This document shows, piece after piece, positions 25,647-37,296 of a DNA stretch of 64,000 bases (the stretch's first letter is position 1; the number at the start of each line of letters is the position of its first letter). Made by a program: the position numbers and the translations under genes. The stretch covers positions 1,054,001 to 1,118,000 of the forward strand of contig JAMZAV010000310.1 of assembly GCA_024449915.1 (NCBI GenBank). The letters are read 5' to 3'. Source of the DNA: Sweltsa coloradensis. Lineage: Eukaryota; Arthropoda; Insecta; Plecoptera; Chloroperlidae. The notes under the pieces are model-generated. The model was not told the DNA's origin, did no database searches, and saw only the letters and a program-made list of their open reading frames with translations.

Positions 25647-28600
25647 AAACATCACTTTGGATTACTTAGGATCTAGTATATCTCAGTTTCTTGTAATAGC
25701 CCGGCCTTTAAATGGCTTTGAACAAAGTTGGAGAGATTTGCTCACTCTTTGTGCTTGAAATTCTTCGTGGTGTTCTGAGGTCGTCCCACAATGCGTTTGA
25801 TAGGACGTCATTGCGTGTACGGTATGCTTGTGGTAAGCACAAACGAACGCTCTACGCGTTGCGCAGTAACTTATTCCTCTTAAACGAAAGAGCAACGTTA
25901 TAGCTCTGCAGGCCCTAAACTAAAAATAATATGTAGTCCTACGTAATAAATTTTAAACTCTTGCTCATCCAATTCCTGGTATTTATACTAGTTTTAATTG
26001 TTTAAGTTGGCACCGTAAATGTTAGCTATATTTCAGCTTAAACGATCTTTAATATTTATTTTACATCTTCTCTCCTCATCTGGATGTTATGCTGCGCGGA
26101 CTTTGATCAGGAACTACGCGTTGCTTAACATTCTTAATCTACGGAGCTATTTAAGGCATTTGATTAAGTTTTTATTATTTTGCATACCTTTGCTTTGTAC
26201 GAAATGAAGACAATTTTCGGTTTAATAAAACCCCTTTGTAGTTTCTCCTGCCCTTAGAGCATTCCCTATTCTCTTGGTGTTGCTCTGCTGTTCTCTACGC
26301 TTTGTCTTATTTCAAAGGTTAGATTCACTTTTTATATTACAAGAAATTGAGACGCGAGTAAATTCTTGGAACATGATTATATTCATGTAATTAGACGATG
26401 TTTTTAATTATGTATTCCTTCACTCTGTTTTTGAAGTTACCAGGCACGCGCTTCCAGTTAGCATCACACCAAATATGTTGCTTCTTATTTGAACATTACA
26501 CTGAATCATACTTTATTTGCCACCGCACTCGCTGTGCACATTGACGAATCGCAAGTCTACGAGCGAGCGTTGTTGAAGGACTGAAGTGAAACGGCCCACA
26601 TACGCTAGCTGTGATTTCTTTAACATGGTTAAATAAGGCGTTTACTTGCCTATGAGGCTGTGAGATACTGACGATACAATTTCTAGTATTTGTTTGCTCC
26701 AAGCCGTTCTTTCAAAGTCGTTTGTATACTTTTCTTATCTTTCCTGCAAAGTTACGTCCGTGTTTCAGCCCACCCTAGCGCCATCAATATTTTACCTGTG
26801 GCAGATACTATGCAATAATTCCCTGTGAGAATTCTTTGGCGTGCAAAACTAAGCTTTTCTACATCGAAATGTTTCTATAAATTACGTCTTGGCTTATGCC
26901 TTTTCAAAATATTTCATGTCTCCTTGTGTACAAGCTATTCCCGGGTTGTCATAATTTCCCAGGTGGTCTGATGTATTGGATAACATTGAATCCTTTAATC
27001 AAAATGTAGATTATCGAAGTAGAGCTGAGCTAAATGGCGTTGTCTACCAAGAGGGTGATTCCAAATTGCGAACCAGACACTAGTACACTTCATATAATTT
27101 CCGATATCTGTTCCCGTAATTCAGCAATTTTGGATGGAACGCTAAACCGTATGGCGCTTCGAGAACTGCGGATTTATAGGGGCTTACGTTTTGTAAGGAG
27201 TAATGAAAAAGATAAAGACTCGTGATGTACGGTACGCCACTCTTTTTTATACTTCCATCTAGACGTCCGTTGTAAACTTAATCAGGGTTCTAAGTAAACA
27301 ATGATGCGCAGGACCTTCAAGCAAAGAATATAGAGCAGCCAGTGTTTGCTTTCTTGCAGTTTCGATAGCGTTTACTTTTCTACAGTAAATCAAACTCAAA
27401 ATGGATATTCACTGTGTACACAAATCTAAATTGCAAACAATTGTTTTTCAATCCGCTTGTTATGAGCTCGCATTCTTCGTTGAAATCAGGCTCACTTCGA
27501 TCTCCTGGGATACGGGATCAGATTAGCCAGCGCTCAATCTAACTTTTGATCGCTAGGTTATTATATCGGACGATTGTTGGGTCTTAATGTAACCGTGTTT
27601 TCATTCAAAGTAATTTGTATGTTGAATTGAAGATCGCTAGATATCAAGAAACTTTCAATACATGCATGCCAACTTATTTGCGACACGTGATGTGACATGA
27701 ATGCTGCTGTATTTATAGCAAAACATTCATCAGCATACACGATACTAGAACATGTAGCCCTATATCCGTAATTGGTCAAACGTGCAAGCTTCGGATTCGC
27801 TTTTAAAATCCGTGTACTTCTCGAACCGAAGTTTCATTTGCTATTTTTTACAAGCTAATCACATTTTTAGTGACGCGTTCAACGACTCCAACATTAATAA
27901 CGCGTCATGTAAGGCTTGTCCTCTCGTCCCTACCCGTCAGAAAGCCTGTCGCGTATTGTTCAAAATGTGAGACGGTCGTTTACTTGAGATTATTCAAAAT
28001 GTGGCTTTGGCATTGTAGAAACTTGCTTTCGAAGTGTGTGTTGTGTTCAATAAGCGCCGTCTTTTGTCCTCGACGTCGACTACGGAGAGATTGATGGTGT
28101 GCATGGGCTTTAGGTCGTCAAGCCTTCTGCTGAATTCCGTGCCAAACTAGACAAACAAAGGAGAATGTATCATTTTGTATTTATTCGTAATTGCATAGCC
28201 TAAATTTAATACTTTCATGATAGATTGTTGTCAATATTGTTAGTAATGGAATATGGACAAAAAGTCAGCTCTTCATTGGACTGAATTCGAAATAACTCCT
28301 CCTGAACTCTGGTAATTGCACTAAATTGCTTATTTGGCGTAAGTTACATAAATATGTTTCGCTCACTACTCGTGCGTAGGGCCTATGCTCAATCCATGAA
28401 GTAATGTTCAATTGGACGAAAAAGCGCGCAACTTAATTTTAAATGTGTGTCTCTCCGTATTCTTGTTCTGCATCTTAAATGAAACCTGTTAACCATAATT
28501 GAATGGGCGATTGCTTTCTTGGTATTGTACAGATTTATCAGAACTTTTTGTCGTGCTTTGTCGTGACATCTATTCCATGTTTGTAGTCGGTGCGTTTCGA

Positions 28601-29114
28601 GCCACAGTTGGAAGCGAAATGAATGTTTGAGCAAGACATAAAATAAACAAGATCCCCAGAGCTCCAAACGAATGTGAGTTCATTCTCTGGGTTTTTGTTT
28701 CAAAACTGTTTGCTTGTTTTGTTTGTGTTTTTGTTTCGTATAGCTACACTCGCTTGTGCCCAACGATGTGGTATAGTACCCACGCCCCACTCTTCCTAAT
28801 GACCTCACCTTTCCGCTGTATGTGCACTATCTTGCCCTATTGTAAGACACTATAGTGGCCGACCAGATCGGGCGTTGAGAGCCTAATAAACATCTAAAGA
28901 GAGTTTAAACGACCAGCCGCCGTAGTTAAAAGAAATCAGAATGGCTTTTCTCGTACGTGATGCTTGAAAGACGCTATTAACTCGTAAGATGATCGTCATT
29001 GCTCGTAACTCACATGAGAGTGGGAACTATGACCGAGAGCTACGAAAGACGTCGCGAATGGTTAAACACATATTCAGATATGTCCAGCTCACGGGCTGAT
29101 CTCCATGGCATGCC
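25647..29114. other. Non-coding stretch upstream of the cadherin exon
   Basis: Presumed intron. I looked for the preceding cadherin exon, which should end in phase 1 and carry cadherin motifs such as LDYE or LDRE, and did not find it. Open frames are all under 95 codons. Confidence 0.45.
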
Positions 29115-29178
29115 TTTCCTTCAGCTACCAAGGGTCGTCGCAGACAATAATAAGAGCCCACCCTATATTCGGTGTGCG
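29115..29178 (+). pseudogene. Degenerate partial tandem copy of the cadherin exon
   Basis: A splice-acceptor-like TTTCCTTCAG followed by CTACCAAG (29115-29132) matches TTTCTTTCAG/TTACCAAG of the real exon (29204-29221) at 16 of 18 positions. Then 29140-29168 matches 29240-29268 at 23 of 29 positions without gaps, giving the peptide ADNNKSPPY against ADKNDNPPY. Between these two blocks the upstream copy is 11 nt shorter (7 against 18 nt), which breaks the reading frame set by the acceptor. Similarity fades after about 29178, so at most the first third of the exon is kept. A weak GTGTGC donor-like site lies at 29172. I infer a dead tandem exon, probably the relic of an alternative exon; a poison exon is a less likely alternative. 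Confidence 0.7.
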
Positions 29179-29213
29179 AGCCCATGTTTCAACTGTGTCT
29201 GTATTTCTTTCAG

Positions 29214-29357
29214 TTACCAAGTTCATCCGTATCGGCATCGCAGACAAGAATGACAACCCTCCCTATTTCGACAAGGCGCTGTACGAGGCGGAAGTCGACG
29301 AGAATGAAGATATTCAACACACTGTACTCACCGTCACCGCCAAAGATCACGATGAGT
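29214..29357 (+). CDS. CadN: Internal exon of a neural cadherin (CadN-like)
   Basis: A single 144-nt exon coding 48 residues, of a single-pass membrane cadherin that mediates calcium-dependent adhesion of neurons and other cells. The acceptor is CTTTCAG at 29207-29213 with a good pyrimidine tract, and the donor is GTGAGTAA from 29358. Both introns are phase 1 (first base of the first codon and last two of the last codon lie in other exons), so the exon can be swapped or skipped without a frameshift. The peptide opens VTKFIRIGI (last strand of one EC repeat) and continues with ADKNDNPPYFD, the DxNDN calcium-binding linker. Then come LYEAEVDENED with the calcium-binding Glu of the next repeat, VLTVTAKD, and DHDE with a DxD-type site. 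From memory it closely matches arthropod CadN at the position of a mutually exclusive exon pair (exon 7 in Drosophila, not verified). GC content and third-codon GC are higher than in the surrounding DNA. Neighbouring exons are not visible. Confidence 0.9.
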
Positions 29358-30996
29358 GTGAGTAACGCATGGTTTACTTTATACTTAGACGAAATCTTTC
29401 TCCAATTCTACATGGTGAACTCGGCAAACGTAAATATCATGTCTCTTAGCTTGGTCAGTTTTTTCCATTGACACTCGTTTTCTCTAGGCTCCTTTCAAAC
29501 GCGGCTGCATTCGATAGACATAACTCAACTTACACTTTGAAAAGTAGTGGGTACCCCTTAATCTGCTCCAAAACTCATTTAAAAAAAAAATTCGAAGTTA
29601 CACTTCCTACCTACCTTGTGTGTGTTATTGAGAAGAGCTAAAAGTACATGTTTCACGTTTAAACAAGTATTTTATTGAATTGTAAAAAGTGTTATACTTG
29701 TTACATTCAAAGAACGACGCACACATTACTTTTGCTGTTAGTGAATAGATAACTAGGACATATAAACAGTTTGCATATACACGTAATAGAGCCTCTTTAT
29801 TGCAATGTAGAACTGATCAAGGTTTTAGATCATGTGCCTTATGTTTTTGCATCCAACATGTTTAGGCTGTTTGAATTTGCAGGATGCGCAGCTTTTGTTT
29901 GAGATCAGTAGCATTAATGAAACAACGTGGATAGCTAGTCCGCTTGGTGAAGTCCACTTGAGAATGTTACATCGACAAATTCAAACAGCTCGTGTTTCAA
30001 TAGCTTTTCAGGGTTGAATTTAAAATCGAATTGCATTTTTCACAAAACAAATACCACCCTCCAAACTCATGCTGTGTGGCGTGTAGTACGCAGAATGGTC
30101 TCGTATGGGCCGTGGTTTCCAGAGTGGACTCGCCAGAGGGCGCTCGGATCGCGTCGTCGAGCACAACGGAGCAGTCGCGGCGAATAGATTACTCTATCAA
30201 ACGCACCCATTACAAGAGCTGTGTCAATTCAATCGCTGTGAAGTGATCTCGATGGGGGAGGCCCTGGGGGTCCGCGCCATCAACAAGTAGCCTTTTGGGC
30301 TATCTCGGTGTTTTCGTAGCGAGGGCGTCCGTCACTGAGCGAACGTCCAACTCCTTGAGAGATATCTAGGTCACGTTCGTTGCTGTGCAGGGTGCGATGG
30401 TATAACGATGATAGTACCTTATGAAACTTTCAACCAGTTTCATTGAGATTTTATGAACATAGGCATACAAATCATGACAATTAATAATATGGGTTCAAAC
30501 AGGTATCCTGCAACAAAAACTAAATCATATTGTTCACTGTGTATGGGGTTGACACACAATATGTTAGCTAATTAACTAATATTAAGATACATGCTTTGGG
30601 GGAAAAGAGTTTGAAAACAACCCATAATTGGCTAGGTAACAGTTACTAACAATAGAAGACCACCCACCATTTGTTAAACGGATTACTCTTAAATTGGTGA
30701 TTTAACCATCATATAACAAAGTGACTTCATTATCAACATGTAATCAAAACAATTAAAATATTTGTTTATAAAATAGTTCTTTACTCAATGAACCGTTTTC
30801 GTTATTGCTCGGGTTTCTGTAGAAATACAAACTTGCAACCAAAGATGCTTGCAACAGTTCGATGGCGACAACTATAGCTTATACTAGCTTTCATAGGGTC
30901 GCCATGAACATTATGGAGGGTAGTTAGAGAATACTGCGTCGTAGTGAGGAGTCTTGCGTGTGCTCGTGCGGTTTCAATTGCCTTTTATTCGCCAGA
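29358..30996. other. Intron downstream of the cadherin exon
   Basis: Begins with a consensus GTGAGTAA donor. The next coding exon should start by completing a split codon (first base T, likely Ser) and carry the middle of the EC repeat; I did not find it here or further right. A GC-richer patch at 30060-30330 has frames of 60-70 codons with no cadherin motif. Confidence 0.55.
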
Positions 30997-31054
30997 CCGC
31001 TCGCCGTTGAAGCGGGCTCTCGATTCTTAAAACAACCGCTCGCCGTTGAAGCGG
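30997..31054. repeat. Pair of identical hairpin-forming 19-mers
   Basis: CCGCTCGCCGTTGAAGCGG occurs twice, at 30997-31015 and 31036-31054 (39-nt period). Each copy has a 5-bp stem (CCGCT/AGCGG) around a 9-nt loop. The intervening 20 nt are unrelated and AT-rich. No third copy, so not a CRISPR-like or long satellite array. Confidence 0.85.
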
Positions 31055-34000
31055 GGATAACATTGGCGAACCACAGAACCGCTGGCTCTGTTTGTCTTGA
31101 AAACTAAGAATTTAATTTTAATTACTTCATCAATCGGTCTCGTCTATTATAGCGCTCAACTTAGGCGGGTGAATTACATTGTTCGCTTTATAACTTGGTT
31201 ATTTAAGTTCAAGCTCGTCGGGACCGTTTACTTTGAATTTCCATTTGAATTTTGATTACGTTAACTGAATCAACATTGTTCTTAAAGCTTTCAGTAATTC
31301 GCTGCCTGGTACCGTAAACAAAAGACATCGTTCTTCATCTGACAATGAATGGTCAATTTCTTATTCTTGTTCTAACCTCGTCACTCGTATTACTTTGTTT
31401 GATCCAGCCAGTTTAAGAAAATCCAACAATTTTACATCAAACCCACAACACGTGGTGCCGAAAAAAAATGTTTATTTTTTCGATTCTCTGTAACATATTT
31501 TTATCTTTGAGTTTTGTAGAATATATAAATGAGATGTATTTGTTCTCCTAGCGTGGCTGTTTTTTGTATAGTTCTCTTCGGCAATTTATTCTTGGTATCG
31601 CATTTTATTTATTTTATCTCCACATCATACTCCACCTCCAGCTGTTACTCTCATTTACAAGGTGGGGATAAGTCTGAAGGGAACAAAACGGCACAGAAGC
31701 TACGTTGACTTATCTTATCACTCTGCGCTCGTTCTCACACCGGCTCGGTTGGTATCGTCATCTGTAAAAGGATACACTTGCGTATGTGTTTTCCAATGTA
31801 TTCATTGTTCTCCTTCAATTTCTCAATATATTTCCAAATGATTAACTTTCTTTATACTAACTTGCATCCATTGTATTTTATGCAGTTACTGTTGGGTCAC
31901 TCCTTATAATAAATCGTTGCACGATAGATTAAACAATTCTTGTGTTTTCTCTTTGGTGGAATGTATATTACGTTCAAAACGCAAATGGGTCAGTTAAATT
32001 AATATGTAACCTAGATCCGATTTCTTTTGTTTGGTCATGCATTCTAGATAATTAACCATAGATAAGAAAAACGTGAGCCAATTTATTAAAAAGATAAGAA
32101 AAATTAAACTTCGAAAGGATTGGCTTGGCTATAAATAGTTCACACTAAATCAACTTGCCCCTACTACATTTTAACAACTTCCTTAGCCCGTTCAAGCTTT
32201 ACTAAATCTTCCATGAGACTGAGAGTCGGTTACCGTTGAATTTCTTCGTTGTAAAATAGGGTTTCGTTTACTTACCTATGGTGGCGTCACGTGCACCCCT
32301 ATGTTTGTTATAACTATCATGGCCTCTTGCCATATCCCATTCCACATTGTAAATGGTTGCCCTCATTTGTGAATTAGTTTGTATTACTGAATAGCATGTA
32401 CGTTAAACTAGGAAACGCTCAGTTGGACGCGTTGATAAGCGAGCACGTGCTATAGCTAGACCCACATTGCACATTTTTTTAAATTTAAAAATTTACGACG
32501 TTCGCGTTTCCAGTATTATTTATTATTGCCAAGGTATTTGGGTAAACCGTGTTTAAATCTTTACTTTAAAATCCACCGCCATTAGAGGACCTTGACTCCT
32601 TGGGAAATATTTAAACTCTTTGTTGACAAATAATAACTGCTTCCTCGAAAGTATTTTGATACTCTAGGCTGGCAGTGCATTAGTAACTTCGCGCGTCTTT
32701 GTTGCCATGGCAACGTACTTTATGTTTAATGTAATTTCCATCACACTCACTTATCGATCAACATTATAAAATTAACATATTCGTGACGGACGGACATCTA
32801 AATGATTTGGCATCCAGATATTTGTCGCCGTTGAGTTATTAAAAAAAATGTTCGTTAACTTATATGTAACTTTTTAATTTTTGAACGATTTTGCACATAA
32901 ATAATGGCTATTCAATCGAGAACAAACTTGCGGATGGTGAAAATTTCAACTCTATCCGAGCCTCCGTTCGAACGTTATCGCGAGACATACAAACAAAAAA
33001 AAACAACAAAAAAAACCAAAAAACAACAAAAAGTGCTAATTTTCGCAAGTCAATGAAACGCTGTCCCGTTAATAATTGATATTAAATTAAATCGATTGAT
33101 GAAGGCGCGATGCGATGCCACAAAGGAATGTCCACTAACGATCTTGCAATACCTGCTTTGTTGTTTTGTCTTTGTTGCCATTCTCACACTGGTGGCGACT
33201 TCTGTTAGCTGCACAATAATTACCCACACAAATTGATTGCCTACATTTGTGCCCTCTTTAGCTGGTCACTAAGGAAATAACTCGCTTTGTTCTTTGCCCT
33301 CCTGCGTGCTGGACCACTGGGACAGCTTTACGTTATGTTTCGCTCTCATTATTTCAATGCGATTTTAGTGTCCCTTCATTGTTATAGCTGTACTCACATC
33401 CGCTCCTTTGATGCGAAACTCGAGGGTAAATAGTCCTGATTCCCCACCCTCATCCCACTAGACGGTATGTCCTCACTTGAATTGCAAATCACGCATTACC
33501 AGGCGGGCCAAGTGCTCTTATTCAAAACAGCGTTACACACCATAGGTTGATTTTGTTAAAAAGTAACTGCAATACTAGTTTTAAAAACTTGCTCTCGGGT
33601 ACGCTAGTGTAGTAAATAGAGAATTATAAAACAACCAATTAAGAGAAGGCAGACATGCTCATTATACATGCTTCAACTTTCTCAGTAAATCTCAGTCCCA
33701 CATATTTTAAACTTTACATTATTACAAGTAGAATGAAATAGGAATAGCAATTTTTCACAAATTGGTTTTAGAAATTCAATTTTAAATAAATTAAAATTCG
33801 AAATTTAGAATCTGTCAAAAAGGTCTCAAACGTAAAAATAAACCTGCATTTTTTTTACTGATTTACGATAAGTATTATAAATCTACTATTCTTGGTACAA
33901 AAATGTATATAAACATGTGAGTAATGATTTATGGCTGCAGGAATAGAGACGCGCCAAACATCAAATCAGTCCCCTCCCGTGGCGTTCCGCCTTGCGATGA

Positions 34001-37000
34001 TAATAATGTTTGTACGTGCTAATGCTTTAGCATCCGAACGTCGTAATATTATACCTTGGATCTTTCCGTGTGTTTTGATTAGATATTGCCTGTGTTTTCT
34101 ACTCAAGAGGTTTCTTATTCGTTTCTTAACTTCAGTTTTTCAATTTCGCTAACATCAAAAGTCGAGTCTTGAGCAACTCCTTCAAAGTCGCTGAGAAATC
34201 ACTAAGTTCTTCTTCCGAGTGATTGGGTTATGTTCAGTGACTGGGGAACTTCTCTTGGCAAATACAATCTCGATAATAAGCAGGTATTCCTATACTGACT
34301 CGAGGAGTAACGAGCATCGAAAACAGCCCACACAGATATTCTAGCGTACTACAAACCGATAGAGGTGGGCGCGGTTCTATTTGATCAAGCATCATCGAAC
34401 TTTGGCAATAATCCAGATCTAAGTTATAACCAAAACCTATTCTATCATTGGACGATGTTCGACGTTTCCTTCAAGGCCCAACAAATTTTTGCAGCAACGT
34501 TTTGGAAACAAATGTAGTTAACTCGTCTGCTGTATATTTTATCTGACTATTTCAGGGTATTGTTGGTTTGGACTTGAATTTCACAAAATTTAGTTTAAGA
34601 TTTAAAACTTAATCGAAGAATGCGCCGTGCGGCATGGTTGGCACCTAGGTCTTCTTTTGGGGGTTGAAACAGCGGTTCACTCCTGTCGCTGATTTCAAGG
34701 GGATGCGCTGCGCTCGACTGCCGGGAAAGTGGAGCAACACTCGCTTGAGCCAATCTTATTCTCACTAGACTATCGAAATAACATTGAATTTGCTCGTGTT
34801 ATTTGGTCACAAGCCGAAATTAGTGTACATTGTGCACTCTTTGTCAATTGCAAGTATTGATTTTCATCGTGGTGCATTACACGCTGTATTGCCTTCTACA
34901 TTTGCCGCCATATTATATGTTAACATCAACAATATTGAATGGAATAAAACGTCAACACTAGATTGTAGCAAAATTACAATGCTTTAATGAGTTAGTACGC
35001 ATAACCTGCAAGTAAGTAATCGGAAATTGTAAATGTCTTCAACCGACACAACAGTTTAGCAACGAACGATCTTAAGTGCTCGCTACTTAAAATTAAATGT
35101 CAATTAAGCCCTTTGTAATTAATAAAACATCTTTAATTGTAATTGTATTTCTTTATAATAGAAGGTGCATTCTTTCTGGTGTACTTGTTGGAGGTTACTC
35201 TAGAGTACATTTTCATCTAGCTACCATTCATATCTGCCTCTCTGGTCGACAGTGGCAAGCGATCACCCGCCCTGCACTTTGCGCCTCACAACACACGGCA
35301 ACCACACACTCACACACTGGAAACCTATAGGCATAACACGGTTATGAATTATATCCGCGAGACCTAACCTAAGAAACCGTTCCACAGAATTGTTATGAGA
35401 AATTCATGGCAGTAAATCTGCCACTCACCCTTCCTACTCTGGAACTTTCTAAAATATCGCCGTCGATTCGAAAGCTTTCAACTCTGGTGACACATCCAAC
35501 TTGTTCTATAACCTTCAAATGAGCCGTTTTAATTTTCGTAAACTGTTTCCCCGACGGACGTGATCGCCAGACTCCGCTGAAGCGTACGGGGCCCAACTCG
35601 CCACATTATCTTGACCAATTTCCCAACGAGAAACATTAGGAGCGTTTCTTTTCGAAATCGATGGCTGGAGTCGATTAAGGTTTTCCACTAGAGTTCGGAC
35701 TCTGCCACGTATTTCACGTGCTAGAGCCGTGGAATCGTTTTTCTTTGCGGGATACAAAACTACCCCGTTTTGCTATTGGTGAAGAAGAAGCGTAAACTGT
35801 CCTATGATGAGAGCGAGCCTGATAAAACCATGGTGAAACTGTCACGACGCTTGACACAGTCGTGAGCGGGTATGTGTTGAGGATGTGTGGCACGAAGTTT
35901 TAAACCATGTCATAATAAAAAATAGATTTAAAAATGTAAATTTTTTTGAAAATGATTAAAAAATATGTTTTTGCCCTTTTACGTATAAGCTTAGCTACAA
36001 AGCTAAAACTTTTGATTTTTACTTCAACAATGCTATGCGCTGCGGAGAGTGTAATTTTTTGTGTGGCCGGGCTATTTTTTCTTGGTGGTTCTTATAGTAT
36101 TCTCGTACTTTTCAATGATTGTGTTATCTTGTTCGTCTGGATATGATGACTCTTGACTAAAAAAAGCTTTAAAATGAAAAAGAACACTATATAAAGTTGT
36201 GCGGTTTTGTAAGCATTCGTTTTAATCACCTGTTTTTTTTTAATTTGTGCACCATGAAGCTGCCAAGTCACTTTTTTCCAGCTTTATAAGCCTCCTTACA
36301 GCCCACAATACAAGCAAAGATAGTGTGGCAATTTATAGCAGCACTTCGTCTACGGTTATTCCTAGGTTTCTTATAACCTGCATGGTAGTACGTACGCTCT
36401 TCATAAAGTGGTGCATGCGTTTAATTTAAAACTTATTTATCATATTACTCTCGTTTCAAACATCCTCCTAATAAATCGCACGTATACATGAATTATTCTG
36501 TGTCCCTGGTTGTGTTAATACAACGTTGACGCCTTACGGCAAACTTTCGCATTTATTCTGTCGTTTTTATTGTGAACATCATTTTTATGTCCCCGTAATG
36601 TATAACGTGGAAAGTTATCCCAAGTTTTCTGGTTAATACGAGCTCTAGTACGATCCTCTTCAATCTCGCTTTACGCTGTTCTCGTTTCAAGTTTCTGATG
36701 ATATTATAAACAAGTGAACCAAACGAGCCAACGGGTATTCCTTTTTCTTCCACTTTCTCACTTTCGTTTTCACTTCAATATGTAGCAACGAGATTTGTAA
36801 TTCTCGGAATCGTGCTGTGATTGCTGGTATTGTAGGTGTTTGCCTTGTTGCTCCGGTAAAAAAATGTGCCTGCCTTCATATCTTCGCTTCTCGCACTTCT
36901 CATATGATGCGTCCTTGAGAAACCGTTCGCGTCTACGCTGGCTTTTCAAGGTTGCTTTCGTTCATGCTAACTCCTAGTGGAGATTAACAACCCCTACGTT

Positions 37001-37276
37001 ACACGCGAAGGGAGTAAAACAAGCGACGACGACGAACGACGAATTTGATCAAACACTACCAAAAATTACTTTTTAAGACCTAGTTTTCAACCTGTTTTTA
37101 CCATCGGAGAAAGAAATCGAACGAGCACGTAACGTTGTGAGTGGTGAAGTTGTGGTGAAGTTGAATTTATATGAAGGTTGGTTGTAAGATGCTCTTTGTA
37201 ACAGTCTTCTATAATTGACGCCTAGGTAGTGAACAAGGCGACACCTGTATCTGCGTGCATTAGTCCCGTGCCCACA
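31055..37276. other. Non-coding stretch, no gene recognised
   Basis: AT-rich. An A-rich tract with AAC interruptions lies at 32990-33032. The open frames (all under 85 codons) show no domain. Presumed intron. Confidence 0.45.
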
Positions 37277-37296
37277 TGATTGCAATGTTGCAATCA
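37277..37296. other. Perfect 9-bp inverted repeat
   Basis: TGATTGCAA, TG spacer, TTGCAATCA. It could be a binding site for a dimeric transcription factor (TTGCAAT half-sites resemble C/EBP-type sites) or chance; nothing else around it supports a regulatory call. Confidence 0.35.

Noticed and set aside
30997..31054. CRISPR array
   Set aside because: Only two repeat copies in evidently eukaryotic DNA and no cas-like genes.
31450..31465. GTGGTGCCGAAAA as an insect-type LTR primer-binding site
   Set aside because: Only about ten bases match the pattern I know, with no LTR-like end upstream and no second copy.
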